Of a stretch of DNA of 37,469 bases, positions 17,970 to 25,726 are shown piece after piece. Made by a program: the position numbers and the translations under genes. The notes beneath the pieces are model-generated. The model saw only the letters and a program-made list of their open reading frames with translations. It had not been told where the DNA came from and did not search any database. The stretch's first letter is position 1, and the number at the start of each line of letters is the position of its first letter. The stretch covers positions 1-37,469 of the forward strand of contig JAGBJT010000038.1 in the NCBI GenBank assembly GCA_017934275.1, in the 5' to 3' direction. This DNA is from Cardiobacteriaceae bacterium (GTDB taxonomy: Bacteria; Pseudomonadota; Gammaproteobacteria; Cardiobacteriales; Cardiobacteriaceae).

Positions 17970-18938
17970 TTAAATTGTCCAACCTTCTGTTTCTTTTGAT
18001 AAATGCACACGGCGAATGTAATCCTGCACCGCTCGTTTATCCGCACCTGGGACAATTTGCTCGATAAAGTCGTAATGCACCGAACGCAAACGCTTGTTTT
18101 CGTGCCAAATCAAATAGCTATGGAAAGAATTTATCCACGGTAGCGGCAAAGCAACTAAATCAGCGTCCAATTCTTCGTCATAAGAAATATCCGCAATCGC
18201 ACCAACCCCCATCGAAGAGCGCACATAGCTTTTAATCATATCGGGAGAACGGGCGGTTACCGCGATTTTCGGAGCAACCCCCGCATCCAACATCGCCTGC
18301 ACCAAACCAGATTGTCCCTTGTGCGAAGTGATGTAAGTCAAAAGCGGATACTGTCCAATTTCAGCCAAACTTTCTGGCGGTTTTTCGGCGAATTTATGCG
18401 TCTTCGGCACAATTAACATCAAATTCCAACTCATCGCTGGCAGCGAAATTAAAGACTGCATCTGATTTTGATACGGCGATAAATCCTGCGCCGAAAACCA
18501 ACCAAAATCCGCTTCCTGCGTGTTCAATGCGTCCAAAATCTGCACATTCGTACCCTCGATGATGTCCAGCGGTATTTGCGGATAAGTTTTCTGCATATAC
18601 GGCATCACGGAAATTAAGGCATAGCGCGCGAGAGTGTTGGTAGTCGCAATATGCAGCTGGGAAAAATATTCCTCCTGCGACTTTCCCGCTAAACGACGAA
18701 TTGATTCAACACCCGCTAGAACTTTTTCAATTTCAGGAAGTAGTTCATCACCAAAAGCTGTGAGACCGATAAAAGATTTGTTGTTGCGCTTGAAAATTTG
18801 ATTACCAAGTGAATCTTCGAACAATTTAATTTGCTTACTAACCGCTGGTTGCGACATAAAAAGAGCTTTCGCCGCCGCAGTTACGCTATATTCATTTGCT
18901 ACCACCGCAAACACACATTGCAACTGCCGAAGTTTCAT
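17970..18938 (-). CDS. LysR-family transcriptional regulator, CysB-like
   Basis: 322 residues. The N-terminal winged helix-turn-helix contains MKLRQLQCVFAVV, AAAKALFMSQPAVSKQIKLFED and LGNQIFKR. The substrate-binding part follows CysB: ATTNTLARYALISVMPYM, YPQIPLDIIEGT, ADFGWF, YPLLTY, then ARSPDMIKSYVRSSMGVGAI. CysB senses acetylserine and activates sulfate and cysteine genes; the resemblance is clear but no sulfur gene lies nearby, so the regulon is not shown. A promoter with perfect TTGACA lies upstream; MITE copies flank the gene on both sides. Confidence 0.88.
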   Translation of the reverse strand: MKLRQLQCVFAVVANEYSVTAAAKALFMSQPAVSKQIKLFEDSLGNQIFKRNNKSFIGLTAFGDELLPEIEKVLAGVESIRRLAGKSQEEYFSQLHIATTNTLARYALISVMPYMQKTYPQIPLDIIEGTNVQILDALNTQEADFGWFSAQDLSPYQNQMQSLISLPAMSWNLMLIVPKTHKFAEKPPESLAEIGQYPLLTYITSHKGQSGLVQAMLDAGVAPKIAVTARSPDMIKSYVRSSMGVGAIADISYDEELDADLVALPLPWINSFHSYLIWHENKRLRSVHYDFIEQIVPGADKRAVQDYIRRVHLSKETEGWTI

Positions 18939-18972
18939 TTGATTTTCCTAATTATTTGAACGAATTGCAGGC

Positions 18973-19004
18973 ATATTAACGAACAACGCGACATTTTTTG
19001 TCAA
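18973..19004 (-). promoter_or_regulatory. Promoter of the cysB-like gene
   Basis: Minus strand: consensus TTGACA (18999-19004). The -10 is either GTTAAT with 18-base spacing or TAATAT with 20-base spacing, 35-40 bases before the ATG. The -10 is weak, as is common for a self-regulated LysR gene. Confidence 0.5.
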
Positions 19005-19072
19005 TGACTAAAAAATAGAAAAAATTATTTTTAATTTACTTGGCAATATTCATCGCGAAAAAATACGGCAAA

Positions 19073-19179
19073 TATAGTCGTTTCAATTCAAAATAAGACA
19101 AGGCGGCGAGCCGAAGACAGTATGCAGAATACGGCGAGGCGAAGCCAACGCAGTATTATTTTGAAGTGGAGCGACTATA
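19073..19179 (+). mobile_element. 107-bp TA-flanked MITE, copy C
   Basis: Third copy of the element, same orientation as B. It occupies much of the 389-base gap between the cysB-like gene and the lipoprotein gene; the rest holds the cysB promoter (18973-19004) and a candidate small RNA (19186-19286). The inverted ends pair at 21 of 24 positions. It stops six bases before the T-tract of the small-RNA terminator. Confidence 0.87.
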
Positions 19180-19185
19180 GGAGAT

Positions 19186-19214
19186 AAAAAAAACGCCGAC
19201 TTAAAACATCGGCG
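19186..19214 (-). terminator. Rho-independent terminator
   Basis: On the minus strand CGCCGA/TCGGCG (19209-19214 with 19194-19199), 9-base loop, then eight T. It ends the lipoprotein transcript and/or the candidate small RNA. Confidence 0.85.
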
Positions 19215-19286
19215 ATTAAAAGAAAGGAGACCAAAGCGTTTTTTGTAACGCAGCGGTCTTTATGCAGCTTCGATGCCAAGCAAATA
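19186..19286 (-). ncRNA. Candidate small RNA or structured 3' UTR with anti-Shine-Dalgarno stretch
   Basis: Reading the minus strand: TATAAA at 19293-19298 with a weak TTATTT 17 bases further up could start a transcript near 19286. It would hold a small GCTT/AAGC hairpin, then a hairpin with two 5-bp stems around a 3x3 internal loop (AGACC/GGTCT and GCGTT/AACGC, 19228-19259), an unpaired CTCCTTTCTTTT that can pair with Shine-Dalgarno sequences, and a terminator. No credible protein frame. It lies just after the lipoprotein stop, so it might instead be that mRNA's 3' end. Confidence 0.4.
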
Positions 19287-19327
19287 AATTTCTTTATATT
19301 TCAATTGGATACGGTAAATAATAAAAA

Positions 19328-19828
19328 TCATTTTTCCTGTTCTAACAATTTTTCGCCCGCTTTTTTCATATCAGAGCCGAATTTTTCTGCTGCCTCGCCA
19401 ATGTTTTTTGCTGCTTTTTCCACTTCTGGTTGAGCCTCATTGACAAAATTTTGTGCGGCATTGCCAATTTCTTGCCCAGCTTCTTGCAATTTATTACCAA
19501 GTTTTTCTGCTTCCTGACCGACTTCTCTACCGAATTCCTGTGCAGTTTTTTCCAATTTCTGCGCTTCTTCACCAAGTTCGCGACCAATTTTGTCGGAATG
19601 CGTTTCCACTGCTTTACCGAATTCCTGCAAAGCTTCGCTTGCTTTTTTTGCCGCTTGTTCATCACCAACTGCCGCGCCAATTTGCTCGATATTTTTCGCG
19701 ATGTCGGCAGTTGCTTGTTCGGTGCTTTTCGGTTTTGTATCAGGAGCTTGCGTATTTTTCACTTCTTCTTTACAGGCGGAAATAAAAAATACCGTGAATA
19801 ACACGAAAATTTTCAGTAAATAGTTCAT
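19328..19828 (-). CDS. Lipoprotein with amphipathic 18-residue repeats
   Basis: 166 residues. The signal peptide ends in the lipobox ISAC, so Cys19 is lipidated. The mature part is almost entirely helix-forming and very rich in Glu, Lys, Ala and Gln. Three 18-residue repeats are clear: GRELGEEAQKLEKTAQEF (82-99), GREVGQEAEKLGNKLQEA (100-117) and GQEIGNAAQNF... (118-135), with weaker copies on each side. This LEA/apolipoprotein-like design suggests an extended periplasmic helix, but no function is known to me. AAGGTGA precedes the ATG by five bases. It follows the DUF1820 gene (31-base gap). Confidence 0.8.
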   Translation of the reverse strand: MNYLLKIFVLFTVFFISACKEEVKNTQAPDTKPKSTEQATADIAKNIEQIGAAVGDEQAAKKASEALQEFGKAVETHSDKIGRELGEEAQKLEKTAQEFGREVGQEAEKLGNKLQEAGQEIGNAAQNFVNEAQPEVEKAAKNIGEAAEKFGSDMKKAGEKLLEQEK

Positions 19829-19859
19829 AAATCACCTTGAAAAAAATAAAAAATTTCAT

Positions 19860-20174
19860 TTAACGAGCGGGAAAATGACGAATTTTGTCGGAATTATTTT
19901 CTTCCCGCATTTTGCTTTCACCGACTTTGCGCACTTGGTCGATGCGAGTAATTTGATAGTAAGGAATGAGCGACATTTGCACTTCCCCGAATTCATTGAT
20001 GAGCTTTTCAATTCTTGGGTCGATTACTAAATGATGCTCTTCTAAAAATAAAAATCCTTCAATACAAACAAAACCGTGCATATCGGAAGGATAAACATTG
20101 CGGACATATAAATCGTAGGTTTTATCTTCGGTCTTGAATTGAATGCGGTAAATATATTTTTCTTCCGTATTCAT
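19860..20174 (-). CDS. DUF1820 family protein
   Basis: 104 residues. The pattern YRIQFKTEDKTYDLYVRNVYPSDMHGFV, IEGFLF, VDPRIEKLINEF and YYQITRIDQVRKVGE matches the small DUF1820 proteins of gammaproteobacteria, function unknown. The ATG at 20174 has GGAGA eight bases upstream; a TTG one codon earlier is less likely. The start overlaps the exonuclease stop by one base (TGATG), so the two are translationally coupled. Confidence 0.85.
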   Translation of the reverse strand: MNTEEKYIYRIQFKTEDKTYDLYVRNVYPSDMHGFVCIEGFLFLEEHHLVIDPRIEKLINEFGEVQMSLIPYYQITRIDQVRKVGESKMREENNSDKIRHFPAR

Positions 20175-21181
20175 CAATTTTCTCCAATTAAATTGTCTTC
20201 ATTATTCCTGTTCATCTCTATCGCAACTTCTTGATTTTCAAGAGAAGTGGGATTTTCTTGCTTATTTTCAGCTTCTTTTAGCTTATTTTGCGCCTCACCG
20301 CCCAAATTTTGCTCTTTTTCTGGCATTTTTTGCGGTTCATTTGAATACAAAGCATATTTTTTTACAGAGTAATTTTGCCAAGCTGTTATAAACTCTTGGA
20401 TATGTTTTTTATCCGAATCTTGGCTTAATTTTTGTAAATATCCCGACAAAAGATCTAGATTTGCACGGTAAAGATTGTCATCTAAATTACCGCGCATTAA
20501 CTCAAATCTTAAATAAACTCCATAAGTATTCAAAACATCGGTTTCGCAATAATCACAGATAGCTTTAATATCACCAGAGACGAATAAATCTTGCACTTTA
20601 CTACCGTCAGTTTCCAGCTTGCCTGGAAAGCCGCAGAGTTTGGCAATATCGTTCAAAGAAGCCTGCGCTCGCGCTGAATATCCCGACAAAATATCCATCA
20701 AATCCAAATGCCGCCAGTGATATCGCGATAAATAGTTGTTGTAACGAAATCCGCTGACTTTACCGATGGTGTGGCTATCTTCACCGTTAGCAAAATAATT
20801 TTGCGCCCGAATACCGTGCAGCAAAGCGCGGTAATGCAAAACTGGCAAGTCAAAACCAGTTCCATTCCAACTCACCAAAGATGGCAAAAATTTGTCAATT
20901 CCCGCAAAAAAACGCTGCAAAATTTCCGCCTCGCTATGATTTCTTCCCAAAGTCCAAAGTTTGATTTTTCCTTGATAAATATCAGCCAGCAAAAGTGAAA
21001 TACAAACCACCCTATGCATATGATGCCGATGGAATGTATTACCAACTTCTGATAAGCGTTCGGCATTCATTGCCGCAAGAACTTCTTCTTCAGGAGTATT
21101 AGCGGGAATTTTATTAACTAGGCGAAAAGCGGCAGTATCCGCGACAGTTTCAATATCAAACACTAAAACTTGTCCTGACAT
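20174..21181 (-). CDS. PolB-like 3'-5' exonuclease (DEDDy)
   Basis: 335 residues. Exo I motif VFDIET (catalytic D and E), Exo II SWNGTGFDLPVL, Exo III YCETDVLNTY with the Tyr-x3-Asp spacing of DEDDy enzymes. This matches the predicted family of stand-alone PolB-type exonucleases (PF10108); substrate not established. About 60 C-terminal residues are charged and Gln/Asn/Glu-rich, beyond the catalytic domain. I choose the second ATG (21181) because GGAAG is six bases upstream of it but touches the first ATG (21187). First gene of a run with the DUF1820 and lipoprotein genes. Confidence 0.85.
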   Translation of the reverse strand: MSGQVLVFDIETVADTAAFRLVNKIPANTPEEEVLAAMNAERLSEVGNTFHRHHMHRVVCISLLLADIYQGKIKLWTLGRNHSEAEILQRFFAGIDKFLPSLVSWNGTGFDLPVLHYRALLHGIRAQNYFANGEDSHTIGKVSGFRYNNYLSRYHWRHLDLMDILSGYSARAQASLNDIAKLCGFPGKLETDGSKVQDLFVSGDIKAICDYCETDVLNTYGVYLRFELMRGNLDDNLYRANLDLLSGYLQKLSQDSDKKHIQEFITAWQNYSVKKYALYSNEPQKMPEKEQNLGGEAQNKLKEAENKQENPTSLENQEVAIEMNRNNEDNLIGEN

Positions 21182-21265
21182 TGGCATCTTCCGTATCTAT
21201 AAAAATTAAAATAATGATGAGTTTTACGGTAAAAAATAGTGATTAAATATAAACTAAAAACCGTA

Positions 21266-21297
21266 ATAAAAAATCGAGCGACACTTAAATCGCTCGA
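21266..21297 (-). terminator. Terminator after efp
   Basis: Minus strand: perfect 8-bp stem TCGAGCGA/TCGCTCGA (21290-21297 with 21274-21281), 8-base loop, then TTTTTTATT. It lies 20 bases past the efp stop. Confidence 0.85.
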
Positions 21298-21316
21298 CTA
21301 TAAAAAGTTATAAAAA

Positions 21317-21886
21317 TTACTCTTTTGCACGCCCTAAATATTCCGCGCTACGAGTATCAACTTTAATCACATCACCGATATTTAAGAAAAGCGGAACACG
21401 CACCACCGCACCAGTTTCCAAAGTTGCAGGTTTGCCGCCGCCACCAGAAGTATCACCGCGCAAACCTGGATCGGTATCAATAATTTTGCGTTCGACAAAA
21501 TTTGGCGGAGTTACGCTGATGATATTGCCGTTCCAAAGCACAACCGTGCAGTCATCTTGCTCCTTCAACCATTTTTCCGCATCAGCAACTGCTGCTTGCG
21601 AAGCTGGCAATTGGTCGAAAGTTTCGGGATTCATAAAGTACCAGTTATCTTCATCTTTGTATAAATATTGCATATTGGTTTCAAGCACATCAGCAGCTTC
21701 CACTGTTTCGCCTGATTTGAAGGTTCTTTCTAATACCCTCCCCGTCTTTAAATTCCGCACCTTTACACGGTTAAAAGCTTGCCCTTTGCCTGGTTTTACG
21801 AATTCATTTTCGACAATCGCATATGGATCGCCATCAAGCATAATTTTTAATCCGCCACGAAATTCGTTAGTTGAATAATTTGCCAT
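21317..21886 (-). CDS. efp: Translation elongation factor P
   Basis: Relieves ribosome stalling at proline runs. 189 residues with the three beta-barrel domains: KOW-like N-terminal part, OB domain 2, and C-terminal OB domain ([23 protein letters not shown]). The modified loop is [10 protein letters not shown], with K34 as the lysine that EpmA beta-lysylates; epmA is encoded 2.9 kb away at 24766. AAGGA lies 7 bases before the ATG. Confidence 0.97.
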   Translation of the reverse strand: MANYSTNEFRGGLKIMLDGDPYAIVENEFVKPGKGQAFNRVKVRNLKTGRVLERTFKSGETVEAADVLETNMQYLYKDEDNWYFMNPETFDQLPASQAAVADAEKWLKEQDDCTVVLWNGNIISVTPPNFVERKIIDTDPGLRGDTSGGGGKPATLETGAVVRVPLFLNIGDVIKVDTRSAEYLGRAKE

Positions 21887-21957
21887 AAATTTTTCCTTCT
21901 CTTTAATATGATTGACAAGTTGTTGAATAAAAAATTTTCGTTTTTACTTGAAAATAA

Positions 21958-23049
21958 TTAAACATTGAAACGGAAGTGAATCACATCGCCTTCACAAACC
22001 CGATAATCTTTACCTTCCAGCCGCCATTTTCCAGCTTCTTTTGCACCTTGTTCCCCACCGTATTGAATAAAGTCTTCAAAAGCAATAACTTCTGCTCGAA
22101 TAAAACCTCTTTCAAAATCCGAATGAATAACTCCTGCTGCTTGCGGTGCGGTTGCGTTTTTCGGCATTGTCCAAGCGCGAACTTCTTGCACGCCCGCGGT
22201 GAAATAAGTGCCGAGATTTAATAATTCATAACCTGCACGGATTAAACGATTTAACCCCGCTTCTTCTAAACCATAGGCTTGCAGAAGCTCTAATTGTTCC
22301 GCACCTGTTAGTTGAGATAATTCGGACTCTATTGCCGCACAAATCGACACTGTTTGCGCTTTATTTTCCGCTGCGTATTTTTTCACCGCTTCCAAATGCG
22401 CATTATTATTTTCGCCCCCTTCATCAATATTTGCGACATATAACATCGGCTTCATCGTAAGCAAAAAGAATTCACGGGTTGCCGCTTTTTCTTCATCTGT
22501 TAATGCAAATGAACGGGCTAACTTTCCATCTTGCAAATGATTATTTAACTTTTCGGCAATTTCTAACTTTAATTTTGCATCTTTATCGCCACCTTTTGCC
22601 ACTCTAACTAGCCTTTGGCTAATCTTTTCAAGTGATAATAAGTCTGCCAAAATTAGTTCCGATTCGATAACTTGAATATCACGAATTGGATTAACCGAAC
22701 CCGACACATGCACCACATCATCATTATCAAAACAGCGCACCACCTGCGCAATCGCATCGGTTTCACGAATATTTGCCAGAAACTGATTACCTAAACCTTC
22801 TCCCTTCGACGCACCTTCAACTAATCCCGCAATATCAACAAACTCCATCACCGTTGGCACAATTCTTTGCGGTTTGACTATTTCGGCTAATTTTTCTAAC
22901 CTCTTATCAGGAACTTGCACCACTCCTGTATTCGGTTCAATGGTGCAAAAAGGATAATTTTGAGCTTCTATTCCCGCATTCGTTAAAGCATTAAATAAAG
23001 TAGATTTTCCAACATTGGGAAGTCCAACAATCCCACAATTAAAACCCAT
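21958..23049 (-). CDS. ychF: Redox/ribosome-associated ATPase YchF (OLA1 family)
   Basis: 363 residues. P-loop [15 protein letters not shown] (residues 8-22), [22 protein letters not shown] (G3), and ANIDE in place of the NKxD motif, the NxxE change that makes this Obg-family member bind ATP. A coiled-coil insertion follows the G domain, and a C-terminal TGS domain ends in the standard [21 protein letters not shown] precedes the ATG. Confidence 0.97.
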   Translation of the reverse strand: MGFNCGIVGLPNVGKSTLFNALTNAGIEAQNYPFCTIEPNTGVVQVPDKRLEKLAEIVKPQRIVPTVMEFVDIAGLVEGASKGEGLGNQFLANIRETDAIAQVVRCFDNDDVVHVSGSVNPIRDIQVIESELILADLLSLEKISQRLVRVAKGGDKDAKLKLEIAEKLNNHLQDGKLARSFALTDEEKAATREFFLLTMKPMLYVANIDEGGENNNAHLEAVKKYAAENKAQTVSICAAIESELSQLTGAEQLELLQAYGLEEAGLNRLIRAGYELLNLGTYFTAGVQEVRAWTMPKNATAPQAAGVIHSDFERGFIRAEVIAFEDFIQYGGEQGAKEAGKWRLEGKDYRVCEGDVIHFRFNV

Positions 23050-23131
23050 ATTTTCTCCAAAAAATATCGCTTAAATTGAATAATAACAAAAGCAAAATTC
23101 CAGCTGAATTATATGCAAAATTTCAGCAAAT

Positions 23132-23776
23132 TCACTGATTTTCCAAATGTTTTTTCTCGCCAATTGTAATTGACGGTAAATTCCATTTCTTTTTAATTGC
23201 TAATAATCTTAAAAGAAATGTAACCGATAAAGAAACCGTATCTCTTAACCATATTTCGCAATTAAGTTTTAATAAAACTAAAAATACTATTCCACCGCAA
23301 ATTGCACAAGTTATATAAATTTCTTCCCGCAAAACTAATGGAATTTGCCGACAAACAATGTCGCGCATTATTCCGCCATTAACCGCGGTAATTACCCCCA
23401 TCAGCACCACGATCGGATAAGCAAAACCTTTCGACAATGCCGCTTCAAAACCAATTACCGCAAAAGCCGCAAGCCCTATTGCATCAAAAAAAACTAGTGG
23501 TCTTGCAAAAAATTTCTCTACCTGATAGTAAAAAATCTGCACTGTTATAGCGGTTATTGATACAACAATTAGATAATTTAAATCAATTAACCAAAATAAC
23601 GGGTGGCGGTTGATTAGTAAATCACGACAAGTTCCACCGCCAATTGCACCGATTGCAGCAATCATTATCGCGCCAAGAAAATCTAAACCGACTTTTTTTG
23701 CCAAACTCGCTGCCGCTGCCGCACAGGCAATACAGCCAATCAAATCAAGAATGTAAATAAAATTATGCGAAAACAT
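23132..23776 (-). CDS. TRIC/UPF0126 (YadS-type) membrane protein, putative cation channel
   Basis: 214 residues with six or seven hydrophobic segments and two internally repeated UPF0126 units: LIGCIACAAAAASLAKKVGLDFLGA with GAIGGGTCRDLL, and AIGLAAFAVIGFEAAL with GVITAVNGGIMRDIVCRQIP. The paired GGxxRD motifs are the family hallmark. Structures of relatives show trimeric intracellular cation channels; the ion here is not known. It lies upstream of ychF on the same strand. Confidence 0.88.
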   Translation of the reverse strand: MFSHNFIYILDLIGCIACAAAAASLAKKVGLDFLGAIMIAAIGAIGGGTCRDLLINRHPLFWLIDLNYLIVVSITAITVQIFYYQVEKFFARPLVFFDAIGLAAFAVIGFEAALSKGFAYPIVVLMGVITAVNGGIMRDIVCRQIPLVLREEIYITCAICGGIVFLVLLKLNCEIWLRDTVSLSVTFLLRLLAIKKKWNLPSITIGEKKHLENQ

Positions 23777-23842
23777 TATTTTTCATCATCTATCAAGCTT
23801 AAAAAATTACACTCTTACTTCTTTTTATTGCAATAAAACAAA

Positions 23843-23882
23843 TAAAAACAAACCGCCACCGTAATTAAAATTGTGGTGGCGG
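23843..23882 (-). terminator. Terminator after the dsbC-like gene
   Basis: Minus strand: 8-bp stem CCGCCACC/GGTGGCGG (23875-23882 with 23853-23860), 14-base loop, then a T-rich tail (TTTGTTTTTATTTG). It separates the dsbC-like gene from the TRIC gene. Confidence 0.7.
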
Positions 23883-23923
23883 TGGCGTAAAAATATATTT
23901 CCAAGTTAATTGCTCATAAGAAA

Positions 23924-24688
23924 TTATTTCTTTTCTTCTGTATTTTCTTGCTCTTTGCTTGTTTCTTCCTTACTTTCATCGGCTTTTTTAGACAATTGAG
24001 CTTGCATTTCCAGCACTTCTAATAAATCCTGCGGTTTTTTATAACCGACAATTAAAAGACCATCATCGCTTACCCAAGCAGGGGTTCCTGATACTCCAAA
24101 TTGCACCCCTAAATTGTATTGTTTTGCTACTCTTGTTGATTTTTCAGCTGCCTCTGGTTCTTTTCCATCAACAGCCTTATCGAATAATTTTCCTGCCTCT
24201 TTATCCTGCCAGATGGTTTCCATTTTTTTAGCTACCGCTGATTTTCCACCTGCCCTTGGAAATGCTAAATACCGCACTGTTATGCCTAATTTATTATACT
24301 CTTCCATCTGTTTATGTAGCTTTACACAATACGGACAAGTGTAATCTGTCCAAACGCTAATCGCATATTTTTCGTTTTCAGCCTTAAAAACAATCGCTTC
24401 TTTATTTACCTCTTGAAGCTTTTTGACTAGCGGAACATTTGATAAATCAACCACACCGTCTTTGTTTATTTGCAAGAGTTTTCCGTGTAAAAAATATTGT
24501 CCATCTTCACTTGCATAAAAAATACCTTTATCACTCACAACCGTTTTAATTCCTGCAAGTGGTGAGTCGATTATTTCCACCTCTTCTAATTCCAAAGGTG
24601 CAATTGCGGCTTTAATTTTTGCATCATCGGCAAATGAATATGAAATTGTTAAAAAAATCAACGCTAAACAGCTGACAATTTTGTTCAT
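23924..24688 (-). CDS. Thiol:disulfide interchange protein, DsbC/G-like
   Basis: Periplasmic disulfide isomerase type. 254 residues. Signal peptide 1-20 (ending YSFA), N-terminal dimerisation domain (22-80), helical linker, then thioredoxin fold with CPYC at 118-121 and the cis-proline loop GVSGTPAWV. E. coli DsbC has a second, structural disulfide; here the mature protein has only the two active-site cysteines. The last 25 residues are a Lys/Glu/Ser-rich tail not seen in typical DsbC. It could be called DsbC or DsbG; CPYC rather than CGYC leaves this open. Confidence 0.85.
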   Translation of the reverse strand: MNKIVSCLALIFLTISYSFADDAKIKAAIAPLELEEVEIIDSPLAGIKTVVSDKGIFYASEDGQYFLHGKLLQINKDGVVDLSNVPLVKKLQEVNKEAIVFKAENEKYAISVWTDYTCPYCVKLHKQMEEYNKLGITVRYLAFPRAGGKSAVAKKMETIWQDKEAGKLFDKAVDGKEPEAAEKSTRVAKQYNLGVQFGVSGTPAWVSDDGLLIVGYKKPQDLLEVLEMQAQLSKKADESKEETSKEQENTEEKK

Positions 24689-24732
24689 ATTTAATCCTTA
24701 AAAAATAAACTTGATTGGTTAAAAGAAGCCCT

Positions 24733-24760
24733 ATTCTACAAAAGCTCAACCATCACTTAA
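24733..24760 (-). promoter_or_regulatory. Possible promoter of the dsbC-like gene
   Basis: Minus strand: TTAAGT, 16-base spacer, TAGAAT, about 45 bases before the ATG. Moderate match only. Confidence 0.35.
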
Positions 24761-24765
24761 CCAAG

Positions 24766-25701
24766 CTAAATATATATAACCTCACGGATATTATTTATCC
24801 CCCAAGCGAGCATTAAAACTCGGTCTAAACCCAAAGCAATTCCTACGCAAGAGGGTAAGTTGTCAAGAGCATTCAAAAATTCCTCATCGATTTTCATTGT
24901 CGGTAAATTTAACTCTGCTCTTTTACGGTTATCCGCTAAAAAACGCGTTCTTTGCTCGCTGCTATCGGCAAGTTCATCAAATGCATTACAAAGTTCGATA
25001 CCTGAAATATAAGCTTCGAATCTCGCCGCAGTCAGATTGCCGTTTTTATCGGGAAAAATTTTCGCAAGTGCCGCCTGCGACGGTAAATATTCCGCAATAA
25101 ATTCCAAGCATTTTTTACCGAGATGCGGTTCAATTTCGTGGCTGAAAAGCAAATCGAGATAAGCGTCGCGGTCTAAATTCCAAGCTGCGCTCTCTGGGAC
25201 AATTTTTGTCGCAATTGCGGCAATTTCGGTGATTTTCGCAGTAAAAATATCCAAACCGAAAGCGGCGCGGAAAAGTTCGCCGTAACTAGTTTTTTTTATC
25301 GACAATTTTTGTCGCAACAAAATTTGTAATAAATCCGCGACTTCTAGCATCAAATCATCAAGCGAAAAATCAGGTCTATACCACTCCACAAGCGAAAATT
25401 CCCGCAAATGTCGCCGTCCTTCTTCTTCACCGCGAAAAACATGTCCGAATTGATAAATCGCACCAGAGCCGCGAGAGAGCAGAATTTTCATCGCATATTC
25501 AGGCGAAGTTGCGAGAAATCCGACACTTTTTCCGCGCGCGCTCACTTCCAAGCTACACAAATTCGGGTCGGTAACCGCAAACTCGCGCAAAACTTGAGTA
25601 TCAACTTCAAGCACACCGCGCTCACGAAAAAAATCACGGATTTCGGCAAACACCGCTGCTCTGACCGCAATTTTTTCGCGTAAATTTTGAAAATCACTCA
25701 T
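24766..25701 (-). CDS. epmA: EF-P--(R)-beta-lysine ligase
   Basis: LysRS-like enzyme that attaches (R)-beta-lysine to the conserved lysine of EF-P. 312 residues, containing only the class II catalytic core and no anticodon-binding domain, as for EpmA/GenX/PoxA. Motif 2 is FRGEEEGRRHLREFSLVEWYR, motif 3 GIALGLDRVLMLAWG. The ATG at 25701 (MSDFQNLREK) is chosen over an ORF extension to 25752, which would overlap xerC on the other strand. EpmB, which makes beta-lysine, is not in the window. It diverges from xerC with only 25 bases between starts, so the promoters must overlap the coding ends. Confidence 0.95.
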   Translation of the reverse strand: MSDFQNLREKIAVRAAVFAEIRDFFRERGVLEVDTQVLREFAVTDPNLCSLEVSARGKSVGFLATSPEYAMKILLSRGSGAIYQFGHVFRGEEEGRRHLREFSLVEWYRPDFSLDDLMLEVADLLQILLRQKLSIKKTSYGELFRAAFGLDIFTAKITEIAAIATKIVPESAAWNLDRDAYLDLLFSHEIEPHLGKKCLEFIAEYLPSQAALAKIFPDKNGNLTAARFEAYISGIELCNAFDELADSSEQRTRFLADNRKRAELNLPTMKIDEEFLNALDNLPSCVGIALGLDRVLMLAWGINNIREVIYI

Positions 25702-25726
25702 AAATAAAAACCTTGCAGGAATGAAT

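Noticed and set aside
19366-19823. Long open frames on both strands over the lipoprotein gene
   Set aside because: They arise from the Glu/Lys/Gln-rich repeats; only the 19328-19828 minus frame has a lipobox, ribosome site and repeat logic.
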